Shown piece after piece: positions 31,980 through 43,340 of a stretch of 64,000 nucleotides of DNA. Below the pieces are notes generated by a model. It saw nothing but the letters and a program-made list of their open reading frames with translations, made no database searches and was not told the origin of the DNA. The first letter of the stretch is position 1, and every line of letters begins with the position of its first letter. Both the position numbers and the translations under genes were made by a program. Origin of the DNA: Posidonia oceanica (Eukaryota > Streptophyta > Magnoliopsida > Alismatales > Posidoniaceae). Location of the stretch: contig JAZBRS010000029.1 in assembly GCA_037176725.1 (NCBI GenBank), positions 122,545,001 to 122,609,000 of the forward strand, written 5' to 3'.

Positions 31980-32910
31980 CTTCGCTCCGTGTAGACGAAG
32001 TCCTCTGCCTGTTTCCTCGTGTGAGTTCAGGCCCGCTTGTTTCCTCAGGCGAGGACAAGCTTTGCTGGGCTCCTTGCGGACGGAGCCCCTGGCTGTTTCC
32101 TCGAGCGAGGATCAGACCCCGCTTGTTTCCTCGTGCGAGGACAAGCACTTGCGCAGCTCCGTGCGCATGGAGTTTCCCTGTTTCCTCAGGCGAGGATCAA
32201 GCCCGCTTGTTCCTCGGCCGAGGACAAGCCTATGCGCGCCCTGCTTGCTTCCTCCTGCGAAGACAAGCCCCCTTCGGCGACTTCGCTCTGGGTGGATGAA
32301 GTCTCCTGTTCGTTTCCTCGGGCAAGGATCAGGCTCCGCTTGCTTCCTCATGCGAGGACAAGCCCCCTTTGGTGACTTCACTCCGGGCGGACGAAGCCTC
32401 TTGTCTGTTTCCTCAGGCGAGGATCAGGCCCCGCTTGCTTCCTCAGGCAAGGACAAGCCCCTCTTGTGGCTCTGCTCCGGGCAGACGGAGTCCCGCTTGC
32501 CTGTTTCCTTCGACAAGGTCAGGCCTGCTCGCTTCCTCGGTCGAGGACGAGCCCTCTTCGGCGACTTCACTCTAGGCGAATGAAGTCTCCTGTCTGTTTC
32601 CTCGGGCGAGGATCAGGCCCCGCTTGCTTCCTTAGGCGAGGACAAGCACCCTTCGGCGGCTTCGCTCTGGGCGGACGAAGTCTCCCATCTGTTTCCTCGG
32701 GTGAGGATCGGACCCCGCTTGCTTCCTTGTGCGAGGACAAGCCTCTCGGTTTCTGTCCGTGTGGAACCCCCCCCACTTGCTTCCTCGGGCGAGGACAAGT
32801 CTTTCTCGGCTCCGTCCGCATAGAGGCCGTGCTTGCTTCCTCGGGCGAGGACAAGCTCTTCTTAGACCCAGTATGCTCGGAGTCCTTCCCTGTATCCTCG
32901 TGGGAGGATC
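31980..32910 (+). repeat. TCCTCG...CGAGGA hairpin array in X
   Basis: More than a dozen inverted repeats of the form gcttg-c/t-t-TCCTC, a 2 to 5-nt loop, GAGGA-c-aagc, alternating with a form ending 'gatcaggcc'. They are separated by copies of 'cttcggcgacttcgctc'. A single copy lies in Z at about 53628-53655 (inverted context), and a related outer motif at 56930-57110. Confidence 0.85.
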
Positions 32911-33004
32911 AACCCTTCTTTCGATGCCATGGGCGCTTCAGATGTCCTCTGGTATCATCTTTGATACCAGGGGCATCTTTTTTGCCACCCTTGGTATCTT
33001 CTCT

Positions 33005-33160
33005 CGGGCTGGCAGCCCAAACTGCTCGGTCGACAGCCGTCACCCTGTCTGGCGTCCCTTTTTGTGGGCTGATAGCCCTAACTATCCGGTGGTGAGTCCG
33101 TCAACTCCTTGGGTTGATAGCCCTAACTATCCGGCAATGAGTCCGTCAACTCATTATTCA
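33005..33160 (+). repeat. Fixed-loop hairpins, X
   Basis: The hairpin at 33136-33155 has arms AATGAGT and ACTCATT around CCGTCA, a perfect pair that differs from the B arms at several coordinated positions. A weaker one (GAGT/ACTC, same loop) is near 33092-33107. Both follow 'ggctgatagccctaactatccgg'-like words. Confidence 0.85.
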
Positions 33161-33556
33161 TTGCGTCAGCACTGCATGTTAGGCAGTAGTACCAGCTTCA
33201 CATGTTGGATGGCAGCGCCGGCATCATGCACGCAATCGCCGTATGTTTTCCCCCAGCAGGGTCGCATTTCGCATCGCATGCATGCATCGCTCGTGCCTCC
33301 CCTAGCGGAGCCCAGCGCGACGCACCATAATTGCATATTGGTTCAACATCAACTTTAACATCAGCAGCATATCATCATGCATCAGCACGGCATCCCCTCA
33401 TGCATAGTATCAGTATGCATAATTGTATATTGGTTCAACATCAGCATTAACATCAGCAGCATATCAACACTGCATCAGCATTCACATCTGCACTAGCGTC
33501 TGCATTAGCATGCATTACATTAGCATTAGCATCCTGCATTTGCACTCGCATTGTGG

Positions 33557-33697
33557 CATTGGGTCATGATCTCCTGTGTATCCACCGGATAAGTGACTCA
33601 CGCCTACAGTGCCTGGCTCTCTAGCGTCAGATGGGGTGTCTTTGTCAGCCCTGAGCCACAGTCTCGCTTCGCTTGACCTCGCTCAGGGAGGGGCATC
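33557..33697 (+). other. X conserved pre-PPT block, PPT-adjacent hairpin and PPT
   Basis: The arms CCCTGAGC (33649-33656) and GCTCAGGG (33681-33688) form an 8-bp inverted repeat whose right arm runs into the PPT 'gggaggggcatc' (33686-33697). The LTR starts at the next base. Confidence 0.85.
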
Positions 33698-34337
33698 TGT
33701 AGACACCCCATTTTGGCTTGCCAATTTGGTGGTTCTCTTTGAAACCCATTTTGACCTCCAAACCACTGTTGAAAAACCCTAGATAAACTCTAGGTTTGCA
33801 CTCGCAAAAACCCTAGAAAAACTCTAGGTAAATCCCTTCTAAAATCCTAGAAAATTCTAGGTTAGCATCTCTTGAAACCTAGGTCAGCAATTAAACCCTA
33901 GGTTAGCACAGGACACTCCCATGCAAGCCCAAACCCAAGCCATTATCCTTTTCTCCCTCCTCATAATTCTTTTCTCTCTCCTCGTTATCCTCTCTCATTT
34001 TTCCCTTCTTTTCTTGCACCCTGGTGGGCCCAGCCCACTCTGGCTCATCCTCACTTCTTCCCCTTCCTTCCTTTTATTTTATTTCTATTTTTATTTTATT
34101 TTTTTCATTTTATTTGATCTTTAATTTCCTCTTCCCCTCTTTTTCCTCCTTTCTTCTTTCTTTCTTTCTTTCCTATCTTCCCATTTCTTTTTTTTTCTCC
34201 CCTTTTATTCCTCACCCAACAACAAAGCCCATTTCCTCACTTCTTCCCCTTTCTGTCTTCAATTATATTCTTATTTTTATTTTATTGTATTCCATCTTAT
34301 TGGATTTCTAATTCTCTTTTCTCTTTCTCTCTTTCCT

Positions 34338-34381
<44 letters not shown>

Positions 34382-37300
34382 TTCTTCTTTTCTTTTAACC
34401 CAGCCCACCAGGCCCTTCCATTTTCTTTTTCTTTCTTTCTCCACCCGGGCCCAGCCCGTTTCTGCTCCCACCCCTCCTCTTCCCTTTTTTCTTTTTCTCT
34501 TTTTTCTTTTCTCGCGCGCAGGCCTGGCCCGCGACCTTCCTCCTCTCCTTCCTCCTCCTGTAGCATCTCCTCTGCACTCACGACCTTAGCCCCTCTCAGC
34601 AGCAACACCCTCGACCCAGAGCAACTCCTCTTCTTCCTCGGCCCGGCCAGTCCACGACCCAAGCCCTCACTGCCTTCTCCTCCTTCCCTCACTATTCAAA
34701 ACTCTGGTCAACACGCATCCTCTGCACTCACAGCACTCACAGCCGCTCCCTCCGCCGCGCACTCTTCCTCCTGCCTCCACTCCACTGCACGGCGATCGCA
34801 GCCTCACAACCATGCCCTTCGTCGACCTACCCCTCTCACTGCTAGCCCTGCCAATTCCCCAGCAATCCCATGCCCCCTGCCAGCCTCAATCGAGTGCTCT
34901 CCTCCAAACAAAACCAGTCCGTCTTCTTCCTCCACCATTCACCACACTTGTGCAAGCAAAAAACCAGAGAGAGCAAGCCTGTGCAAGGGAGAAATCCGGA
35001 GCTTTCCGCCATTAGCGAACCTGCAACTCCCAAGCTTACCCACACTCGCACATAGCATCCAGAATCCCTCCAAACTCTCCCAATCCACTCACCACACTTC
35101 CACCTTCTTCACCCAATCCCCCGATTACTCCCACACGCCCCACAGACCATTTCCCCCACCGCAAACACCTTCGTACCACCTCTGTCCAGAAACAACCCAA
35201 GACTCCACCTCACTCCACAGCACCCAGAACCCTAATCCAACCCCACCATTACACTCACCATGCCTCCACCAACCCAAACCATCGCCTTGAGAGAGCCGGA
35301 GAGCCACCCGCACTGGAGAGCAATAATCCACAGCAGCTCCACCCAAAAATACCAACCTGAGATCTAAGCATCGCAGCTCACTTCTGAGCATCCCGGAGGC
35401 TTCCTCGCAGCACCTGGAGTTGATTCCGATCGCCGCGCGATGCTTCCACTCCACCCAGCTCCGTAGCAACCTTTGCCGGAGACAGCAACCCAATCAGACG
35501 TCGTCAGCGCGCTCCGGCTCGCTTGGAAGGTAACTGCACTCCTACCTCAACTCCATGCATGCTCTTCTTGCTTATTAGCTACTTAGGCTTAGGATTATAG
35601 GCCTAGAGACCTAGGTTCCCTCCGCCATCTTCGTCGTCTTCTTCGGCGATGACTTGCCCCCAGAAACTGCATTTCGCCGCGACGTAGCAACTCTAGTCCT
35701 CTGGATCAGCCCGAAGCCTTCTCCAGATGTCTAGCATCTCGTCCGAGCCTCGCCGAGCCTCTTGCACTGCTTCCGGTGCCTCCTTGGCTCACAGCTCCTC
35801 TGGTCTTCTCGATCCGACGTCGGTGGCACGTCTTGGGCAGTGCCGCGCCTGGGTGAGGCTCCCCTCACCTCCAGGACCCTCCTCTCTTGCTTCCAGGCCC
35901 CTCTCCCGGGCCGTGGAACCCTTGGATCACTGCAACGACCTCGAGCCGGCCTTCCTACCCTTCCGGAGTTGGTCCTGCCACTGTGCGAGGCCGCTTGGCC
36001 TCCGAGCATCGCTGGGACCTCCCTCCGGTCTCTCCTCCTCTCCTCTTTCTCTCCGTGGCTTCACTGCATCGTTCCAACGCCAGTCATGGCCTTTGTCAGC
36101 CTTCTTCTCCAGCTCCAGCGGTCTACAACTTCTCTTCAGCAAAGCAGCAGCGTCGTCACCGCACCTGCAACCGCCCTCCCTCCCGCATGCATAGCCTCAC
36201 CGGACCATCCTCAAGTCTCCCCCGCTGTCAACGAAGGTAGACCGTGCCTCCATCTTGCAGCCAGTTCGCGCGAGGATGAAGCAACTGTGCGTTTATTTTT
36301 CTGTTTTTTTAAAATTCATATGGTTTGATGCATGCATTATTGTAAAGTGCTTAGGTTTTAAATATTTGCATGCAGGTCCTTCGTATAGTTTTTAAATGCA
36401 TCTGAATGTTAGTTTAAATGCATGCATTTCATTTTAGCCCTCAGAGTTGTTTAAATTGCATTTCAATCCTGCATTTGGTTTGAAAATCATTTAATGTGCA
36501 TTTAAATCTTATTGCATTGCATTTAAATCTTCTGTTTTGTTAAAATTGCAAGTGAGTCCATCTATAGTTCATGCATTTCATTTAAATGTAAATTTTACCA
36601 TATTGCATTGCATCTATTATTCTATATTATGTTTTATTTGCACATATGTCCTCTGCCTGTTTAAGATTGCATTTAATCTACATTTTTACCATATTACATT
36701 GCATTTTAAATTTTGCATTTTATTCTATTTGCATATGAGTCCTCTGCATGTTATCAGAATCATTTAAATTGCATATTTGCCATATTGCATTGCATTTTTT
36801 ATCCTCTGTTTTGTTTTTATTGCATTTTAGTCTAGAGCATGTATTAACATCATTTAGATGCCATGTTTACCTTATTGCATTGCATTAAAAAATCTAAAAA
36901 ATACTTTAATTGCATCTAGGTCCTATCAATTGCAAATCATGCATTTAATCTGCTATTTTGTCATATTGCATTGCATAAAAAACCCTAAAAATGTTCTATT
37001 TGCATGTAAGTCCTCTGTTGGTTTGCATTTTCATTTAATCAGCATTCAAACTATATTGCATTGTTAAAAAATCCAAAAAACATGTTTATTTGCATATCAG
37101 TCCATCTGCATGGTTTAAAAATCATTTAAATGCATTTAAAAACCATATTGCATTGCATTAAACATCTGCATGTTTGCAAAATTGCATTTAAGTCCATCTG
37201 TTGTGAAGTAGTAGTCTTTTTGAACTTGTTTGCATTGCATAAAACCCCTGTAACTTATTTTATTTGCACATAGGTCCAAGCACAGCATGCATGTCTTCTG

Positions 37301-38958
37301 TTTTTTGCATTTTTTCATTTCAGTTGCATCTAGAGGTTTTTAATAATTGCACCTAAGTCCTTGCATCAACTGATTTCATTTAAATGGCATTTTTAACTAT
37401 ATTGCATTGCATTAAAGCCCGCTGATTTTCTGAAATTGCATGTCAACCCTTGCTTTTAGTTTTTGCATGCTTGTTTGCTTTCCATGCATTGCACTTAAGT
37501 CCCATACGTTTTTAAAATTACATTTAGGTCCTTTCTTGCATTTTTGCATGCATATCTTGCTATTAGCATTGCATTCAGCCCATGCATCATTGCATTAGCA
37601 TTCTTGCATGCATTAGCCTCGCTTTGCACACCCCTAGGAGCATTTTGCACATAGGCCCTTGTAGTTCCCTAAAATGCATTTATGTCCTTGCATTGTATTT
37701 TTGCATGCATAGCATCCCCATATCATTGCACATGGTCCCATGCATCCATTTGGGCATTGCTAGCCTTCTAGCATGTAAGCCACCCACGCATTGCACGCAT
37801 TTAGGGGCTAGTTGCACTTAGACCCCTGCTTATCCCCTCTGAAGCACTACATAGCATTCATTGCACCTGCGTTTGCATCGTTTAGCGTGCATGCATCTGT
37901 TTTGCATTGCATCTGCATCATTTTGTGTGCATGCATCTGTTTTGCATCGCATTTGCATCGTTTTGCATGCCCACCTTGTTTTCTCTTGCATTCCATATCG
38001 ATTTGCATGCTGCTTTGTTTTATTTGCATATCGCTTGCATTTTTGCATCATTTTGCGTGCCCGCCTTGTTTTCTCTTGCATTCCACATCGTTTTGTGTGC
38101 CGCTTTGTTTTATTTGCATATCACTTGCATTTTTGCATTGTTTTGCGTACCTGCCTTGTTTTCCTTTGCATTTCACCTCGTTTTACATGTCTGCATCCAT
38201 TCTTGGTTTTCCCTTGCATCCATTTCACCTCCTTTGCATTTGCACCGTTTTGCGCTCCTACTTGCATTTTCTCCTGCATTGCACCGTTTTCCACACCAGT
38301 CTTGGTTTTCCCTTGCATGTCGCTTGCATTGCATTGCTTTCACCGCTGTTTTATTTTATCGCCTGCATTTGCATTAGGGCAATGAGTCTTACTGCCTAGG
38401 AGTTCTCACGGACCAGGGTTCGCCCAGATCGGAACACTAGTAGCATTGTTGAGCACATAGCTTGCACGTTTAATTCCCTGCACGCATCTTAGCACTTAGA
38501 GCATGCATTCAGACATTCATTGCATTTAGGCATTAGGCAAGCATTTCCTTGCATTTGCAAGCGAGATTGCCTTAGAAAGACCAATTCCCAGACGTATCGG
38601 GGTGCCTAACACCTTTCCCGTGCGTAACAAGAGTCCTTGCCCTTTCTCTTGGCCTGCAATGACCATTCCTTCATCCTAAGCATGAGTCATAGCATAACAT
38701 TGCATCGCATTGCATTGCATCCCTTTGCACCCTCTTTGCATCTGGTTTTGCATGTCTTTTCATGCATTACCCTCGGTTTTCCTTGTCTCCCAACCTAATA
38801 GACATGGTGGTGACTCTGATTTGTCTTATCACTTCTTTTTCTTCTTTTTGCCAACGTTTCCGAGTCTAGTTTTCTTCCTCGGATTCAACCACATATGTCG
38901 ATCAGTGCACGAGAGCTTTGGCATCGTAAATGGATTTTGATATTTCAGGATTACTACA
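33698..38958 (+). repeat. X 3' LTR (5.26 kb)
   Basis: It starts TGTAGACACCCCATTTTGG and ends GGATTACTACA. In order: a start with repeated 'ccctagaaaa' words; a pyrimidine-rich tract with a CTTT microsatellite (34130-34400); C/G-rich sequence with short unrecognised frames (34690-36290); a long T/A-rich part with repeated 'attgcattgcat' and 'catttaaat' words (36300-37560); a tandem-like array of 'ttttgcgtgc' units (37860-38330); a promoter-like block near 38360; and the R/U5 block (38570-38650). No coding gene is recognisable. Confidence 0.92.
34130..34400 (+). repeat. Pyrimidine tract with CTTT microsatellite in X LTR
   Basis: Long runs of C and T, including about a dozen uninterrupted CTTT units near 34335-34385. 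A GAAA tract at 52335-52360 in the Z LTR is the inverted counterpart. Confidence 0.92.
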
Positions 38959-39314
38959 AAGAGCACTGCTTTTTGATCGTGTAAGGGTCACACCCCACGA
39001 TCTCCTCCTTAGCTTCTGCCCCGTTGAAGTATATCTCTACATGGTTGACCTGGTCTTGACATCGGCTGCGACACATAGCACCGACTCGAACCTTCCATGC
39101 TTGAGTCTTCAATATGACGGCAATTAATCGATCCACTTGGCCGTGTGGCAATCTCCCAACACCGAGTTAGTTCACCCCTTCTTTTTTATCTTTTTTTCAT
39201 CCCTCGTGGCGGATTGTTTGAGGTAGAGCTCCCTTTTTCAGGAAATGCTCAATAGGACATCGTTCTTACCTTGGAATCGATCTTGTTCCAAGATCAACTC
39301 CAAGGAGGGGCATC
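38959..39314 (+). other. Y element: 3' internal remnant with PPT
   Basis: The 356 bp after X end with the PPT 'caaggaggggcatc' (39301-39314) directly before a new LTR. The sequence contains pieces resembling the ends of plant Ty3/gypsy internal regions, but no frame is recognisable. It marks a plus-strand element into which X inserted. Confidence 0.65.
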
Positions 39315-40880
39315 TGTAGATATTCCATTTTTGCATTTCCGAAAGTTCATAGAGGACAGGAACTTCTGAGGCACCTAGATCACACAACTAAGGCTCAATA
39401 ACACATTTTCTAGAGTTTTCATGATTTGCTTAAAAACAACGCTTGATTTTACTTAGCTCAAGGTCGTTAGCTATAGCACAGCTGACTCGCCCAAACTAGT
39501 GGCAAGTTTGAGTACCTTGAGCACTCTTTATCCCACTCAAATCAATGGCAAATTTGAGTTAAAGAAGATGTTTTTATGATTTCATGAGATCTCTGAAGTT
39601 TTTCAGGCTTTTATCATGTTTCTCTGGATCAACTTAAAAGATAGGGTTAACAATGCAAAAGACCTAGCTAGTTGCCGCCTAGAGCGGCAACACACCCAAG
39701 CGCCACTAATAGCGGCATTTGGAATGTGTAGGCACCTATGAGACAGGCAACTAGCATCAGACCTCTCTCTCCAGCTTAATGTTAATATCCTGGGTATTAA
39801 TATAATATACGGGAATTTTATAAGTTATTATAACATTTTTCTGTAAACTATTGATATTTATATGATTTTCTAGCATTTAATATATGGTAGAACGCATATA
39901 TCATATAAAATAAATAACCAAAGAACAATCTAGAAAATCCTAGGTGGCCTCAAATAAATATCTTGATTTTTAACACGTTTTAATATCCCTTAGAATCAGA
40001 AGCCAATCCCTTAAAATCAGAATCAATCCCTTAAAATCAGAAGCAAATCTTTTATTTAGCTTGGAATAGTGCAGCAGCTAGGCACCACTATGTGCGGCGA
40101 CTAGCTGACGTGGACTCTGTTTGACCTGGTCTTATGGAATTTCCATGGCATTTCCACGACCTTTCCGAGAGATATTTGTGCCAGTCGCCTGCCTATGCAG
40201 TGACTAGCCCTAAAAATCAATTCCTTTCTAGAAGCTTCTAGAGCCTTCCTAGATATGAGCCACCTGTGTCCCATGAACCTATAAATAGACTCCGTGAGTC
40301 AGTGCTCAAGGGGAGGCCAATTTTTAGGGTTTGGGGAGGGAAATTCATGAGGGAAAGCAATCTTCCGAGAGAGAAACCCTAGCCTCCACCTTCAATCAAG
40401 AGAAACCCTAGATCCCAGAGACCACTATATCCCACTTTAGATCCCCGAGATCTCGAGCCTAGCTAGAGCTCTGACCGTGCCTCCACTTCCTTACTCTATT
40501 GCATATAGCACGAGGGTGAAGGAAGTATCTTCTTCCAATCTACTTTTTCATTTCATATTGCATTCCTTAAATTAGGACCCATAGCATAAGCATGCGGGGA
40601 ACAACCCCCGGTTAGTATTAGATTTATTTGTTTATATTATTCTCTATTTTTTTCTACTATCATTTACTACACATGAACTTACCCAGATCTATCTTTATTT
40701 GTCTTGAAGGAAAGGAATACGCTCATGTAACACAAGGAAGCCATTGGACGACATCCTACCATCGATCCAGTGAGCCGAGTACCCATATCATCATCTCCCC
40801 AGGTGCCTTGTCTGCCCATTGACGAGTGGCGATCACAATAAGTTGACAACGTTGTGGAAGCGCTATCATCTTCATAAACA
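39315..40880 (+). repeat. Y 3' LTR (about 1.57 kb)
   Basis: It starts TGTAGATATTCC after a PPT and differs from the giant LTRs in length and sequence. A TATA box (TATAAATA, about 40280-40287) precedes the likely transcript start. The right end is uncertain; I place it at the CA at about 40880, before sequence that fits W's LTR. It contains GC hairpins such as GTTGCCGC-5 nt-GCGGCAAC at about 39669-39689. Confidence 0.65.
40275..40300 (+). promoter_or_regulatory. Y LTR TATA box
   Basis: CCTATAAATAGACTCC is a good plant TATA box, about 960 bp into the LTR, followed by a 'gagggaaattcatgaggg' leader-like stretch. Confidence 0.7.
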
Positions 40881-41415
40881 CCCCCTATAATCCACATCTA
40901 GACCTACCAGGAAGGACGGTGGCAGGGCGAGGCATGCATGGGAGGGCATGGCAGGGCGTGGCTTGGCAAAGTGTCAGAGGCATGGACAAGCTCTGGCGTG
41001 CACAGCAGCGGTAGGCCAGCATGGGTGCCACTCTGGCGTGCACGGCAGCAGTAAGCCAGCGTGGGTACAAGGTGGCGGGAGGTAGCTCGCATGGGAGAAG
41101 AGTTTAACATGTGAGTCGCCTCTCTGCATGGCGACAACCTTAGTCGCCGCTGTGAGAGGCGACGAATCTAGTCGCCGCTGTGATGGACGACCAGGACCTC
41201 CTAACTCAACAGGGCCAGTTCTATGGGTCTATTGGGCTGCTAATGGGCTTGGGCTTGTGAAGGCTAGTAGTGTGGAGGTCTTGGGTAGTTTTTGGGGTTT
41301 TGGGCTAGGTTTTGGGGTTTTGGGCTAGGTTTAGGTCAAAGGTGGGGTCCGCCGCTTTCGAGCAAGTTCCTCTAAGTGAAATCCACTGGCTGGGTGTCAA
41401 AATGGGGTGTCTACA
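40881..41415 (-). repeat. W 3' LTR, first 535 bp
   Basis: On the minus strand it starts TGTAGACACCCCATTTTG after the PPT. The rest of the LTR is missing at the junction with Y, which fits insertion of Y into it. It carries GC inverted repeats such as AGTCGCC...GGCGAC at 41113-41135 and 41141-41165. Confidence 0.75.
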
Positions 41416-41475
41416 AATGCCCCTCCCTGAGCGAGGTCAAGCGTAGTGAGACTGTGGCTCAGGGTTGAGAAGACA
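41416..41475 (-). other. W PPT and PPT-adjacent hairpin
   Basis: The PPT complement 'aatgcccctccc' (41416-41427) is overlapped by CCCTGAGC (41425-41432), which pairs with GCTCAGGG (41457-41464), as in X and Z. Confidence 0.82.
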
Positions 41476-42384
41476 ACCCTCCTGACGCCGGTAAGGGGCC
41501 AATGTTGCTGTTGGCGTGAGCCACTTATTCGGTGGATGCACCGAAAGTCGTGACTCGTTGCCGCAATGTGGAAGCAAATGTGGACACTAGGATGCGGTGC
41601 CAATGCAAAGGTTAGTGTGCGATGCTAATGCTAATGCTCGTTGTGCTGTACTCCACTTGGGGGAACGGGAGCGATGCATGTGCGTGATAGTGTGGTAGAT
41701 AATGCAATGCAAAAGGTCGCTGGGCAATACAAATAGGAAGGCCAGATGACGAAGTGCGCTGAGCGGTGTACAGTTCTAGCGTGGGGGTGCCATTCACTGA
41801 GATTTTCTCTAAGCGAAGGCGATGCCGATGCTGAAAATAAGATGCTAGGGATGTGCATGCGATGGCGGGCACGTAATGCCAAGGAAGTGATCCTGGTCGT
41901 GCACCACTACAGGTGTTATCTCGAGCCAGCAGGTTGTAGAGAGCTGCAGGTGCTAAAGATACCACTTTAAGCAATGCACTAACTAGGGGTTTGATTTCCT
42001 AAGCACGCAATGTCCAGGAAAATGGAATGCGGAAGTTGGTGTGATGACTACAGGGAGTAGCAGCACAATGAAAATGAAATGTGATGCGATGTTATGCAGT
42101 GTATATACAGTGTGATGCCGGGCACGCGAAACCGGAAAACGATCCTGGCCATGCACTATCGCGGGTGTCATCCAAAGCAGGCAAGATGTGTAGAGTTGCG
42201 AATGCTGTGGATGCTACCTTAAGCAATACGCGAACCAGGGGTTCGAATCCTAGGTGCGCGATGTCCGTGTGATGATGAGATGCGAACTAGTACTAACTCT
42301 ACTAGGGATACAAGGAAGGTACATGATGACATGCAATGAGATGCTATGATATGCAACAGAATGCTATTACACTACATGACGAAA

Positions 42385-43340
42385 GGGTGATAAGTTAACG
42401 GACTTATCGCTGGATAGTTAAGGATTATCAGCCCAGTGAGGAGTTGACGGACTCATCACCAGATAATTAGGGCTTATCAGCCCTGTGAGGAGTTAACAGA
42501 CTCATCACCGGATAGTTAGGGATTATCAGCCCTGTGAGGAGTTAACAGACTCATCACCAGATAGTTAGGGCCCTGTGAGGAGTTAACGAACTCATCACCA
42601 GATAGTTAGGGCTATCAGCCTGGATGAGGGTGGAAAGTGGTCGGAATACCGAACCAGAAGGTGCGGCAAAGGTCCATAGACCATCCCGCGACAGTTGGGG
42701 ATGTCAGCTTAATAAGAGTGAGACGATACCGAAGGGGTGCAAAAATGCACCTGGTATCGAAGGCGGTGACAGGCCAGCAAGTCTGTCAAGCAAGAGAAGT
42801 GATGACAAGTTAGATAACTTGTAACCACGAATGCAAAGGGAGTACCATACCCGAAGGTGTGGAAGAGGTCCGTAGACGCTCCCGTAACAATTGGGGATGT
42901 CAGCCTGGATGCAGGTGGAGATGTGATACCCCGGAGCAGCAAAAATGATGCCCCTGGTATCGGTGGAAGATACCAGGGGACAGCCAAAGTGCCCTTGGCA
43001 TCGAGATGCAAGGTGGAGACAAAACTAACATGTTTGCCAACTGAGTAGTTAGGGATACCAGCCCGGTGATGAGTTGACGGACTCATTGTCGGATAGTTAA
43101 GGGTATCAGCCCGTGCGTGACATTTTGATGGGTGTCAACTGGGCAGTTAGGGCTGCCAGCCCAAGTAGACATTTTGACGGGTGTCAACCTGGCAGTTAGG
43201 GCTGCCAGCCCGATGCAGGGAGGATGGATGTAAGGGCTCATCATGTAGGATGTGCAATGCCGGTGGGGAATGCAATGGGTAAATACAAGGGAAAATGCAG
43301 GGTGACATTTTAACGAGTGTCAACCGGACAGTTAGGGCTG
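42385..43340 (-). repeat. Fixed-loop hairpin cluster, W
   Basis: On the plus strand the loop reads TAACGG or TGACGG. Examples: 42389-42408 GATAAGT/ACTTATC, perfect; several units near 42440-42600 with GTGAGGAGT/ACTCATCAC (9-bp arms, one mismatch); 43068-43087 GATGAGT/ACTCATT (one G-T pair). A second type with TGACA/TGTCA arms lies at about 43117-43136, 43167-43186 and 43302-43321. Confidence 0.85.

Larger units (their letters stand above)
31233..33697 (+). other. X non-coding region between PMD and 3' LTR
   Basis: About 2.5 kb with no recognisable gene. It contains a 53-bp tandem array, a long array of TCCTCG hairpins, fixed-loop hairpins, a stretch of 'catcagca' and 'gcattagca' words (33345-33545) and the conserved pre-PPT block. 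Confidence 0.8.
1..38958 (+). mobile_element. Element X: Tat/Ogre-like Ty3/gypsy retrotransposon, 5' LTR off-window, split by B
   Basis: X is a plus-strand element whose 5' LTR lies left of the window. Its order is leader, gag, retropepsin, linker, RT, RNase H, second RNase H, integrase, PMD ORF, long non-coding region, PPT and a 5.26-kb 3' LTR. Element B (5531-24519) interrupts the linker; reading resumes in the same relation after B's target duplication, as shown by the homologous uninterrupted linker on the minus strand near 62.2-62.3 kb. Several frameshifts and more than a dozen in-frame stops make gag-pol inactive, while the PMD ORF stays open. The base pairs after its 3' LTR (aagag, 38959-38963) should be its target duplication, but the 5' copy is not visible. 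Confidence 0.9.

Noticed and set aside
31972..33358. Open frames of about 200 codons over the TCCTCG array in X
   Set aside because: They are repeat-derived, overlap each other and have no counterpart in Z.
40881..41415. Host gene fragment between Y and W
   Set aside because: It directly joins a PPT and starts with the usual TGTAGACACC on the minus strand, so it is LTR sequence.
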